From Linum tenue (Eukaryota > Streptophyta > Magnoliopsida > Malpighiales > Linaceae), in contig CAMGYJ010000011.1 in assembly GCA_946122785.1 (NCBI GenBank), forward strand, positions 16,554,001 through 16,618,000: 64,000 nucleotides of DNA, read 5' to 3'. The notes beneath the pieces are model-generated. The model had not been told where the DNA came from. It ran no database searches and was given only the letters and a program-made list of their open reading frames with translations. Below, one piece after another: positions 24,782 through 35,333 of the stretch (position 1 is its first letter; every line of letters begins with the position of its first letter). Made by a program: the position numbers and the translations under genes.

Positions 24782-25277
24782 ATGGCTGAACCCCAATATA
24801 CACTGTGGCATCTGACAGAAAAAATACTGGAGAGGAGAAATCATTGTCTGCCTTTGCAGAGAGTGCGTTGGTATCGACATTAGAACCTCGCAATGCAGCA
24901 TAGCAGTTTGGACTGGTTCCCAGATCGAACTACTCAAGAACACCAGGAATCAGAAGTTGATGCGATCATATGTGACCTTCAAGGATGAAGCTCCTTCTTC
25001 TGGAGGAGTCGGCATTAATCAACTGTCGCAAGAGTGTGAAGTATTGTCTGGAGCTGCAATATTTAGCATGAAACGCCTCGTAGGCAGAGTCGATACTGAT
25101 CACAGCACCAACAACAGATTGTTCATGAGAATATGGGCAGTGCAAGTGAGAAGAATGCTCTGAAATTCAATTTCGGAGCTACTTACTGTGGTGTGGCTGT
25201 CACTGCTACTGCTGGTGGAGTTTCTCAAACCATTCCACTAATAATATCAAGGCAATCAACCTGATTATAGTGCTACA
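24782..25277 (+). pseudogene. Hsp70-like (HSP70-8/HSP70T-2 type) pseudogene, N-terminal part
   Basis: The frame starts at ATG 24782 (MAEPQYTL) and, after a shift, gives the start of an Hsp70 ATPase domain: GIDIRTSQCSIAVWTGSQ, NTRNQKLMRSYVTFKDE, then FSMKRLVGRVDTD. Directly after DTD it jumps to a later block (HENMGSASEK, then VAVTATAGGVSQ). A large middle part of the ATPase domain (roughly 170 codons by family comparison) is therefore deleted. A second deletion follows before the copia insertion at CTACA (25273-25277). The gene resumes after the copia element at 48774. It is a non-functional copy of a non-canonical plant Hsp70. Confidence 0.85.
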
Positions 25278-26357
25278 TGTTGAGTCAAGCATATCAATGG
25301 TCGCAATCAACGAAGGAAAATGCTACAATCTTGTAAGTAAAGGAAAGAAAATCAAAGACAGCATGAAGGAGGAGAGATTTTGCAATCAGCAAGAACAATA
25401 AAGGAAAGAACTTCTCAATGGCTAGCTACAGCTCAAAGATGTTGATTTGCTATCTAGCAAATCAATACAAATAAGGAAGGTTCTAAAGACTGAAAAATTA
25501 GAGAAGAAATCAGATCAAGAAGACTGGATACAACAGTGCACAATGAGGCTCAACTGACCAGCTCACTACAAATCAAATTAGAGGATTGAGTTCTAATCAA
25601 ATCATCACAAATAGGGAAGGAATTTGAATGACTAACGGTCATATTCCTGCCTATAAAAGGCGACCTGAAGAACCAGCAATGGCATACTTTCGGAGATCAA
25701 CAACGCTAGCTAGACAAGAGGGGATTTTGTGAGTGTAGCAAGATTGATAGAAAAGGGGGTTTCTCAAAGGGTTCGGGGAGAACAAATTTGAGGGTTAGGG
25801 GTGGGGAAACACTGTTACGAGTTGCTGGGGAAGCAATTCGGGGTTTGGTGAGAGTGAATTTGATCGATCGGGTTGAGATTGATCAAAGGGTTCTTGGGTA
25901 GATATTGTTACGACGAACTTCAATGCAAGATCATTAGTGAATCGTCGGAGATCACACAACTGTGAGTCTCCGAACGTGGAGTAGTCAGTATTGGGATTTT
26001 TATTCTCCCAATATTGGAAACCACGTAAGAATCGTGTGTCGTGTGCTTATTCTGCTTTTCAGTTTCAGTTTCGTATGTGCTTCTGTGTGTGTGTGTTCTG
26101 TTTAGTCTGTGATTACAGGGAATTCGATCAAACTGAAGAGAAAGGGAGTCTAAATCGAAGTGCTAGAACGAGATCTCACCACATGAGTTTGATTTAATTC
26201 AGTTTTAATTTTCTGGGTTTATAAGTGCTGTGTTTGTGGTGTTCTTCCTTTGTTCTTGTCTAAAACATATACAGGGCTATCTTGTGATCAAGAATTGACA
26301 AGGAAGTGAGTTTATTTAAAAGACATGTATAAAGTCTCGCGCTCGACGCAACCAACA
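25278..26357 (+). repeat. Copia 5' LTR
   Basis: It is 1080 bp, which is 46 bp longer than the 3' LTR. The excess lies near 25996-26050, where a short extra segment with CTCCCAATATTGGAAACC is inserted after TATTGGGAT. Many point differences from the 3' LTR show that this insertion is older than the gypsy one. Confidence 0.93.
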
Positions 26358-26359
26358 CG

Positions 26360-26371
26360 TGGTATCAGAGC
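26360..26371 (+). promoter_or_regulatory. Copia primer binding site (initiator tRNA-Met)
   Basis: TGGTATCAGAGC, two bases after the LTR, is the standard plant copia site complementary to the 3' end of initiator tRNA-Met. Confidence 0.93.
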
Positions 26372-26417
26372 CTGGTAATCGTAGAACAAGGTTCAACGAC
26401 CTCCGGTGATAATCAAG

Positions 26418-28042
26418 ATGGCGTTGGGTTCTAAGAACAACGCTCCACTCTATCTGGCTGATGGATTCTCTCAAAATCGGACTCCAAGATTCGAAGGAGT
26501 TAATTATGGGTATTGAAGAAATCGCATGGAATTATTTGTCGGATCCACAGATCCAAAACTCTGGGAGAGTCACTAAAGGTCCGTATAAGCTCAAGGCAGA
26601 TCAAGACAAATGGACAGACGAAGACTTTGAAAAGTTTCAGCAAAACTGCAAGGCAACAATCATGTATTGTGCACTCAGTCCAGAAGAATACCACCAAGTT
26701 GCTGGATGCAAGACTGCTAAGGAAATCTGGGACAAGCTTCAGGTTACTTACGAAGGTACTTCTCAAGTAAAAAAATCTCGAATCATTTCATTAAACGAGC
26801 AATTCGAGTTGTTTAAAATGGAAGAAGGAGAAACTATCCGGCAAATGTACGAGCGCTTCACAAACATTGTGAACAGTCTGGAGAACTTTGGGAAATCGTA
26901 TGAAAGTGGGGATCTTGTTAGAAAAATATTATGGAGTCTCCCAGAACAATGGACTCCAAAGGTGACTGCAATAGAAGAAGCTAAAGACTTGGAGACCTTA
27001 GCTATAGATAAACTCATTGGGTTATTAGAAACTCATGAAGACAAGCTCACAAAGGAAAGAAGGGAATAGCCTTCAAGGCTACCACATACAACGAAGAAAT
27101 AGAAGATCTCGAAGATATGGAGGATGAAGAATTGGCTCTACTAAGCAAACAAATTAGTAGATTGCTTCGAGTGAGAAAATAAAAACGAAGAGGAAACTTC
27201 GTTAACAAGAATAGATAATTTGAGAAAGAAGTTGGTGCAACAAAATATCCTCAATCAAGAGCATTCCACAAAAGCAGGAATGAACAGCCTCATCCTGTTA
27301 AGGTTCGAAACACTACCGGATGCTTTAGATGTGGGAAAACTGGGCATATCAAGGCTGATTGTCCTCTAGTACGAAAAGAACGAGCCATGGCTGCAACATG
27401 GAGCTGCAGTGAAGAAGAAGAGGAAACAAGAGAAAAAAGTTACATGGCTATTGACGTTGAGAAACCATCAGAGGGATACAACTCAAACGAGGTCTGTTTC
27501 CAAGTGAGCATGGAGGCAACTGAATGGATACTAGACAGTGGATGCTCACACCATATGACAGGAAATCGAAACTTGTTCACCACACTCAAAGAAGGTAAAG
27601 GTGGTAAGGTATTTTTTGGTGACGATAATTCTGCTGAAATAATAGGAAGAGGTATAGTAGGTTCAGATCCATGCATTGAGAATGTGATGCTAGTAAAAGG
27701 TCTTAAGCATAATTTGTTTTCTATTAGTCAAATGTGGTAAAGATAAGAGGATGATTTTTAACATGATTGTTGCTACATTGAGTCGGTTGATAAGAAAGTA
27801 CTTTTCACCGGTAGGCGTAAAAATAAGCTATATGTCATAAATCTAGATGATAAAGAATGTTTTAAGGTAACTTGTCTAATGTCATTAGAGAAAAATGATC
27901 AAATAGATTGGCAAAGGAAGCTGGGACATGTGAGTATAGGGATTCTGTCTAAACTAAGTGATCTTGAGCTAGTTAAAGGCCTACCTAAGTTAAAAAGCAA
28001 AGAGGAGTTCTTTTGTGATGCTTGTGCTAAAGGAAAGCATAC
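26418..28042 (+). pseudogene. Ty1-copia gag, protease and start of integrase (right arm)
   Basis: Translation would start at ATG 26418 (MALGSKNNAPLYLADGFS) but meets TGA at 26514 and shifts frame before the long gag block 26580-27069 (EEYHQVAGCKTAKEIWDKLQ, a UBN2-type gag). A CCHC knuckle (C-X2-C-X4-H-X4-C) lies at 27321-27362. The aspartic protease block has LDSGCSHHMTG at about 27530-27562 and runs on to 27740. After a further break comes the GAG-pre-integrase domain (27879-28042, CDACAKGKHTR), where the gypsy element is inserted. The remainder of pol is at 44346-46758. This polyprotein would form the particle and process it. Confidence 0.9.
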
Positions 28043-28047
28043 ACGGT

Positions 28048-29385
28048 TGATAGATCGTTATTACACATATTTTCACCCCTATTCTGAAGCCGTTTGTGAT
28101 GAGGAATCTCGTGTTTTAAGCCGATTTCACGCTAGGTTGTGTGTTTATGTCATATTTCAGGTCCCGGCGTTGGAATCGAGGCGGAGAAACAAGTTCTGGG
28201 TCGAAAGGAGCGAAGTTGTGTCGAAGGGGGCTGCAGGAGGAAAATACCCGGTCAGGTGGCAAAATACCCGACCGGGTATTTATCGTTTTCGGCACCCGTG
28301 AGAAATAGAGGGGGGCCCGGGCAAACGCCTTAAATCCCCGGTCGGGGATTACGAGAACAGACCGGGGATTTTCTCCTTTAATGAAACGGCGTGTTTTGAA
28401 AATACCCGGTCGAAACGCTAAATACCCGACCGGGTATTTCGACCGGGTATCGCGAGGGCAGCTGATAAAAGAGAAAGAAGGCCAATTTTCAGAGGGTTCC
28501 GAGTTTTTGAGAGAGAAAGCGATACCTAGAGAGAGAAAGCGACGAACCAGAGTTCCCAAGCGCCATAGATCGATCTTCAACACCATTGGAGCCCGGCTTG
28601 AGCTTGGAGAAGTGCGATTAAACGTCCAGGAGCAGAAATCCATCTTCACAGTATGATTTCCGCGTCTGAATCTGCTTTTGCTTCTTTCTCTATGGAGTAG
28701 TTTCCCCCATTCATTTGGGTATGGGGAACCCTAGATTTGTATGCTAGGTCTGATTGTATGAACCCAAGTACAGAGTTTGTGAATTGATTATATTCGATTG
28801 AGGTTTGAATGATTGAATGACTTGAATCTTGATCAAATTCCTGTTGTTTCTGCTTTGACCTAGAATGAGAATATCTGCCTAGGTTGATAGAGTACCCTTA
28901 ATCGAAGGTGGCGAATTGGTGACTTTAGTCGAGGAGCCAATTCGCTATTCTGTACCGAATTCAATTCGGTAGTGGAGGTTTGGTTCGTTAGGGCCTCAAT
29001 CTGTTTACTCCGGTGGAGGTTAGTCGCCCGCTAGAGACTCAGATTGAGAGGGTCTGGAGACCTTTAGTCGAGACTTCAGGCTAATTGAGAACCTTCCGCA
29101 GTATAACTTTCATGAAAACTGAACTTGGTAAATTGCAATCTGACTTAACTGCAGTCTAGCGGGAACCATATCCGGGTGACCTCTCTTGACTTGACAACAA
29201 CCGTTTATTTGCTTTGTGTTTTGTTTGCTTGAGTTGCACTAAAAGTTCACCGCTAAATAACAAGAATTCACCGAGTAGTCATCACATCTAGGACCCGGGT
29301 TGACAATAAAACCCAACCTGCTATACTACGCTTTAGGAAGTGGTTGCACTTGGCCATTTTCTAGGGTGACAGTAGGAGTGAGTCA
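28048..29385 (+). repeat. Gypsy 5' LTR
   Basis: It runs from TGATAGATCG to GAGTGAGTCA. It carries the palindrome array at 28236-28450, a GATAAAAG TATA-like box at 28464-28471 and a GAGAGAGA-rich leader. The ORFs seen across it on both strands are incidental. Confidence 0.94.
28236..28450. repeat. Palindrome array in gypsy 5' LTR, word ATACCCGGTC / GACCGGGTAT
   Basis: Copies of ATACCCGGTC and its complement are set as hairpins (ATACCCG-AC-CGGGTAT). They are mixed with a variant pair, ATCCCCGGTC / GACCGGGGAT. The array lies 188-402 bp from the LTR start and ends about 14 bp before a GATAAAAG TATA-like box. The 3' LTR has the same array at about 41455-41665. Confidence 0.9.
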
Positions 29386-29391
29386 AGTTTT

Positions 29392-29409
29392 TGGCGCCGT
29401 TGCCGGGGA
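29392..29409 (+). promoter_or_regulatory. Gypsy primer binding site (tRNA-Asp type)
   Basis: TGGCGCCGTTGCCGGGGA lies six bases after the 5' LTR. It is the site typical of Athila/Tat elements and complementary to the tRNA-Asp 3' end. Confidence 0.92.
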
Positions 29410-29527
29410 CGGCTAGGTTGTTGAAGAAAAGTGATTTCTGTTACTTTAGCATTTTTGCATTGAGTGTTTGTTCCTTCCCACTTGTGCCTTCACGGGTTTG
29501 CATTGCTTGATTGTGTGCAGATAGTGC

Positions 29528-31608
29528 ATGACCCGTAGCCAGTCGGGAGGTTTACTGCCGTTGAATCCTGAGATTGAGCGCACCTGCAAACAACTTCGGA
29601 AACAACAGCGAGCTAGACTGGCTACGGTGGAGCGCAGAGACGGCCAATTGAGCAGCGACTCCGAGGACGAGTACGAGATGGAAGGCGATCAGAACCCGCC
29701 TCCTCAGAACCAGATCCTGGGGAACGACCCAAACCCCCAGGGAGCTGGCCATCATCATCCACCACCACCGGGTCCCACCTTGGAGTACTACTATACTCCA
29801 CGGATTGCTGACATCCGCCCGGTCATCCTCTATCCGCCCATTCCTGCAAATAACTTCGAGATCAAGCCATGCTGGATTCAACTCATCACATCCTCTATCC
29901 AGTTCCATGGCTTGAAGGACGAGGAAGCCCGGGTACATCTTTCCCGTTTTCTGCAGCTGACGAACGGGTTCAAGCTGAACGGTGTCCCGGATGACGCAAT
30001 CCGCCTTCACCTCTTCCCCCATTCTCTGGCGGGGAATGCTAAGAGGTGGTTGGAGACCCAGCCCCCATTGTCCATCACCTCTTGGGACAATCTGGCTGAC
30101 AAGTTCGTGCACCGGTATTATCCGGCATCGAAGACCACGGAGATTCAGCGGGAGATCACTCACTTCCACCAAGAGCCAGATGAGTCACTTCGTGATGCAT
30201 GGGAGCGGTACTTGGGATACTTCTGGCAGTGTCCCCATCATGGCTTCAGCGATGCTTTCACAGTAGGGAACTTCTACAGCGCCCTCACTCCAGACAGCCA
30301 GAGGGTGATTGAGTCTCTGTGCCCAGGAGGGGATATCCTTACTAAGACTCCACCCGAGCTGAACCAGATGATCAGTACCTTGGCTGCCCGAGACCACTCC
30401 TGGGGGCAGAACAACAGAGGCAGAAACTCCCGGGACCGGGGTGTGCATGCTATGGAGGCCAGGTCCGGGTTAGAGCAGCATGTGGCTGAGTTGGTGCAGA
30501 CATTGAAGCAGCCCAACAGTCTCCTTCCGGGCCGAGGTGTAGCTACGCCTCCAGTAGCTCAGTGTCAGTGGTGTGAGAGCCTGAATCACCTGGTGGAGGA
30601 TTGTCAGTCCATGAGGGAGTCCTCTACTCCCCAAGAGCAGGTGGACTTCATAGCAAATGCTAGGCGCCTGGATCCATACAGCAGTACCTATAATGAGGGA
30701 TGGCGCCAGCATCCCAACTTTGCCTGGAGCAGCAACACCAACAAACCACCTGGTTTCCCAGCACCAGCAGGTGGCTTTCAGCAGAGGCAGCCCTTCCAGG
30801 CTAGGCAGGGGCCACCACCACAGCAGCAGCCCTACCAGCCTAGGCAGGGGCAGCCATTCCAGTAGCCCCAGCGCCAGTTTGCTCAGCCTCCCGCAGCCGC
30901 AGCTCCAGATCCTCATATATCTGATCTGAAGAATATTTTGCAGGCTTTCATGACCACCAGTCAGGCGAATTTCACGAGGATGGATCAGAACATAGCCTCA
31001 CTGGAGGCAGGCCAGAGGAACCAAGGTGCCATTCTGCAAGATCTACAGAATCAGATTGGGAGCCTAGCTCGCCAGAACACTACCAGGGCACCGGGGGGAC
31101 TCTGCCTGCCACCACCATCCCCAATCCACGGGACCCGCATGAGACCGCACACGCCATCACCACCAGGAGTGGCAAGACTACTTCTGCTGTTCCTGCCCAG
31201 CCCAGGCGAGACGACCCACTACCTACTTCAACACCTCCAGCTGATACTGCAGAGGTGGGGGAAGGCAGCACAGCACCTGCTCCAAAGCCGCAACCTGTGG
31301 TTAAGGAGCATACACCCCAGCTGCCCTTCCCCACTCGACTTCATAAAGACAAGCTGGAGACAGAGTTTGCCAAGTTCATGGCAATTTTGAAGCAGGTCAA
31401 CATCAGCATGCCGTTCGTGGAGGCACTGTCGAAGATGCCCAAAAATGCCAAGTTCATGAAAGACCTCCTCACCAACAAGAAGAAACTTGGGGATCTTTCG
31501 ACAGTGATGCTCAGCGAGGAGTGTTCTGCCATCCTGCAGAACAAGCTGCCAGAGAAGCGCAAAGACCCAGGGAGTTTCACTATCCCTCTTGTTATTGGCA
31601 GCATGTAG
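29528..31608 (+). pseudogene. Gypsy gag (Athila/Tat type)
   Basis: The frame opens at ATG 29528 (MTRSQSGGLLPLNPEIE) and runs 445 codons. It contains a retrotransposon gag domain: GLKDEEARVHLSRFLQLTNG at about residues 124-143, then LFPHSLAGNAKRWLE, DKFVHRYYPASKT and WERYLGYFWQCPHHG. A cysteine-rich stretch (CQWCESLNHLVEDC) follows near residue 348, then a Gln/Pro-rich tail. A TAG at 30863 stops it; the same frame continues past it with a likely coiled coil (FTRMDQNIASLEAGQRNQ). Frameshifts near 31095 and 31605 then lead into the protease. The protein would form the capsid. The N-terminal 445 codons could still be made. Confidence 0.88.
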
Positions 31609-31611
31609 GAA

Positions 31612-32976
31612 AGTCCTTGGCGGACCTAGGCGCTAGCATTAGCGTCATGCCCTATAAATTGTTTAAGAAGCTAGACCTAGGTGAACCTAGAGCTACTAGG
31701 ATGAGCATTCAGTTAGCTGATCGTTCTATCGTGCATCCTAGGGGTATCATTGAGGACTTGCTTGTTAATGTTGGTGCATTCACATATCCTGTTGATTTTG
31801 TTATTTTGGATATAAATGAGGATGTGGATGTGCCTTTGATTTTGGGTAGACCATTTCTCGCCACCGCCAAGGCGCTTATTGATGTGCATAGTGGTAAATT
31901 GATCTTGCGTGCTGGTGATGAACATGCTACTTTTTCTGTGTCTGACAATGGGAAACATTCTCATTTGCATGATGACATAGACTACTGTGATGTGCTTACC
32001 GATTTTGAGACCGCACTCGCCATCACGAGTGCGGGTACTGATGATGCTCTTGATCGTTGTATTTTGCTAGGTGAGCAGGCATTGCAGGAGCCGCAGCTGG
32101 CGGAGCAGTTGGCCGCATTGGAGAGTGGCCCCTTCTTGGAGGGCGACAGGCTGTTTAAACCGATCTCATCCTCCACCCGCATCACCACCTCCTTGGAGGA
32201 ACCACCAGAGCTGGAGCTTAAGCCCCTCCCTCCTCATTTGGAGTATGCATTTCTCCGGGAGGGGAATAAGCTGCCAGTCATCATCAGCTCGACCCTCACA
32301 CCCGAGCAGAAGACCAGACTGGTGGCCTTGCTGAAGCAGTACGAGCGAGCTTTGGCATGGAAGATCACAGATATCCGGGGAATCAGCCCCTCCTTTTGCT
32401 CACACCGGATACTGTTGGAGGATGAGATGCGGCCAGTGAGGCAGCCGCAGAGGAGATTGACGCCGAACCTGGAGGCGGTGGTTCGGGCAGAGATCGTGAA
32501 GCTGATGGACGCGGGGATCATCTTCGCCATTTCTGACAGCGAGTGGGTCAGTCCCACCCAGGTGGTGCCCAAAAAGGGTGGGATGACCGTGGTGCCTAAC
32601 GAGAAGAACGAGCTCATCCCGATGCGCACGGTGACTGGGTACCGTGTTTGCATCAAATATAGGCGTCTCAACGACGCTACTCGGAAGGACCATTTCCCGT
32701 TGCCGTTCATTGATCAGATGCTGGAGAGATTGGCGGGGCACTAGTTCTACTGCTTCTTGGATGGGATGTCCGGGTACTTTCAGATCCCTATTGCACCGGA
32801 GGACCAGGCGAAGACCACTTTCACCTGCCCCTTCGGCACATTTGCTTACCGGAGGATTCCATTCGGGCTATGCAACGCCCCAGCCACCTTTCAGCGATGC
32901 ATGCTCGCCATCTTTGACCGTCTGGTCGGCGAGATCATGGAGGTGTTTATGGACGATTTCTTGGTTTATGGAGACA
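31612..32976 (+). pseudogene. Gypsy protease and first half of reverse transcriptase
   Basis: The frame has the aspartic protease motif DLGAS at 31623-31637 and the flap/second motif LGRPFLATA at about 31841-31867. The RT fingers and palm follow (MDAGIIFAISDSEWVSPTQVV, CIKYRRLND, FPLPFIDQMLERL). A TAG stop at 32742 interrupts it just before YCFLDGMSGYFQIPIAPED. The active-site box is FMDD at 32946-32957, the YxDD-type motif with Phe at position one. At 32981 the frame is broken by a solo LTR; the thumb resumes at 35334. It belongs to the same polyprotein as gag or follows it by shift, and is non-functional here. Confidence 0.9.
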
Positions 32977-33095
32977 CCTTCTATAACATCCCGTTCCGAT
33001 AAAACCCATATTTCGATCGCTAGAAAGTTCGCGATTTAAAATTGAGTGTTTTGATAGTATTTCGACGAAAATCGGATTATCGATCGATCGGATAA

Positions 33096-33178
33096 GTATA
33101 CGTATTAATTATATATATATATATATATAATTAATATATACATATATATATATATTAATTATATATATATAATTATAT
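33096..33178. repeat. AT microsatellite
   Basis: Interrupted (AT)n/(TA)n tract within the solo LTR. Confidence 0.9.
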
Positions 33179-34384
33179 CAAGCGATCACAGACCACTTAT
33201 ATATATTTCCCCTCCCCGTCCAATTCTTTCTCATCCCATTTTTCTTCTTTCTTTTACATTTCCTGGACCGAGAGGAAAGCTCCACCAGAGAGCGCACAGG
33301 GGACGCGGGGAGAAATTTCCAAAGCTCAATTCTTGAGCTACAAGTGATCCAAAAATTTCGTAAGTTATGCCTAATCCATCCATTCATCGTGATTTATTGA
33401 TTTAGAGCTTTAAAACGAGTTTTTGGTTCAGGAATTTCTCGAATTCCCGATAAGCCAAATTAGGGTTTCGGAGTATCCGGAAGCCGGATTGAGCCCAAAT
33501 TTCATATACGAGCTTCCTGCAGCGAGGTAATCAATCCTCTAGTTCTAATCCCTGAATTTCGGCAATTATTTAGGTCGGAGCCGGGATCGCTGAATTTAGC
33601 TCCGGCCAGGGTTTGATGTGTTTTTATCGAGAATTTGACCCGGAGTCTAGAACTAATATTGACGGGGATACTGCAGGGGATATAAGGACGGTCTCGGATT
33701 TTAATTCGGGATTCGTTGGTGAAATTGACGTTTTAGTACGGGAAGGTTAAACCGGTGTTTGAACGACCAGATCTGGTGAGGGATTAGCACGGCATACCGG
33801 GTTTGTCGTATCACGATAATTATATTGATACTTAGAATTGATCTAGGTGAACTAGAATGGCATGATTAGGGGTGTATGAACTTTTGTGCTATATGTTGAA
33901 CCCTGGATTGCTATATGACATTATTGACTTGCCCTAATCGATATGGACCTTGTTTATGTTAATGATTTTGTATATGTTGCAAATTGTGGGCTTGACTGTT
34001 GATATGCCTTAAGATGGTTCGAGAAGGTGTTTAAGTATGATTTTTCATGATTGTTGTATTTGGATGCACAAGTGGGAAAATATATATTCCCTGGTGATAT
34101 TATGATGTTTAAGGAGGATGACTTGCACGAGGGTTTATCCCGAGGAAGTGCAATTATACGACTCCTGATTTACCTATGTTGAGCCAATTATGGCCAGGTC
34201 AAGTACATGTGCAAGTAATGAATTATGATTAAGCAAGATGAGATATGAATCATGTATAAGGATACCAAATATGAGTGTTGTGGTCTCACGGTCAACTACA
34301 TAGTAATTAGGGCTCCCTATGCTATTACTCTATTATGATATGTATGATAGTCACACCTCTCTTGTGGTGGTGACTGAAGATTTC

Positions 34385-34515
34385 TTACGAGATATGACCA
34401 CACCCAGAGGGGTGTCGGGGTATGACTACACCCATAGTGGTGTGGGGTATGTATGACCACATCCGACGGGATGTTGGGGTATGTATGACTACATCCGACG
34501 GGATGTGGGGTATGT
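34385..34515. repeat. Short tandem repeats in the solo LTR
   Basis: About four units of roughly 32 bp carry TATGACYACAYCC plus a GGGGTATG junction. Confidence 0.75.
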
Positions 34516-35333
34516 TTCCCGGGAGAGTTATTAGCATGGGAGTAGCCAGGCGCCTATGATTAAAACATGATAAGATGCATATGCATAAGTCAAGGTCGTT
34601 GAGTCTTTTGCCTATTGGGATGTCGGATGGCTGAGGTCTGATCCTAGTGCTTTGGCTTGTTTGCTAGATGTATGGTAGGGGTATGCTCTGTTATGAACTC
34701 ACGATGCTATGATTATCTCACTCAGCTATGAGCTGACCCTCTTTTATCCCTTTTCTCTGCTTATGCCATGTGTAAGCAAATCATCATCAGCAACAGCAGT
34801 AGATAGGTGTATAGGTGGGAGCTAAACGAGGAGTTGAAGGCAGAATGAGGTATTGTCTTCAACTATTCTGTGCTTGGACGACTACTTGGGGTTTTGGCTA
34901 GTGATCCACACCTTTTTGTAAAAAATGTTTTGAGAACGTTTTTCATGTGCATACTAGCTTCTGATGTAGTGTGAGATATCCACAGGTGTGGAAAGTTGAT
35001 GATATGTGTATATTTGTGTAATTATGTAAGTTGTGACGATTATGGCATGTATCAGTATAGGATGCAGTTGTGTAACATGAAACTGTGACTATGGCTATGA
35101 AGAGCCAATACATATGGCAGTGAGTATATATGTTTGTTTATGAATGCATGGATTTAGATGAATTATTTTGCAGGATCAGATGGAAGAACTGTTAGCCCAT
35201 TACGCGAGTAATTCATGTCGAAATTTTATTTGGGTAAATTTTGATAATTAGTGTAACACCCGAGATTAATTCCGCTGCAATTGTATGAACAATATGATTA
35301 GGCAAAACGTATAGGGTAGGGTGTTACACCTTC

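Larger units (their letters stand above)
32982..35328 (+). mobile_element. Solo LTR of a chromovirus-type (Tekay/Del-like) gypsy element inside pol
   Basis: This 2347-bp block starts TATAACATCCC and ends GGGTGTTACA, flanked by perfect CCTTC duplications (32977-32981 and 35329-35333). The end is the normal inverse of TGTAACACCC; the first G has become A (TG to TA). The pol frame on either side matches up exactly across one CCTTC. It has an AT microsatellite (33096-33178) and tandem repeats of about 32 bp around TATGACTACATCCGACGGG at 34385-34515. Large LTRs of this kind are typical of Tekay; the lineage is inferred. Confidence 0.88.

Noticed and set aside
28236..28450. CRISPR-like array
   Set aside because: The repeats are palindromic words without regular unique spacers, in a plant LTR.
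28116..28649. 177-codon minus-strand frame
   Set aside because: It lies fully inside the gypsy 5' LTR and is repeated in the 3' LTR; incidental.
29552..30172. 206-codon minus-strand frame
   Set aside because: Shadow of the gypsy gag gene on the other strand.
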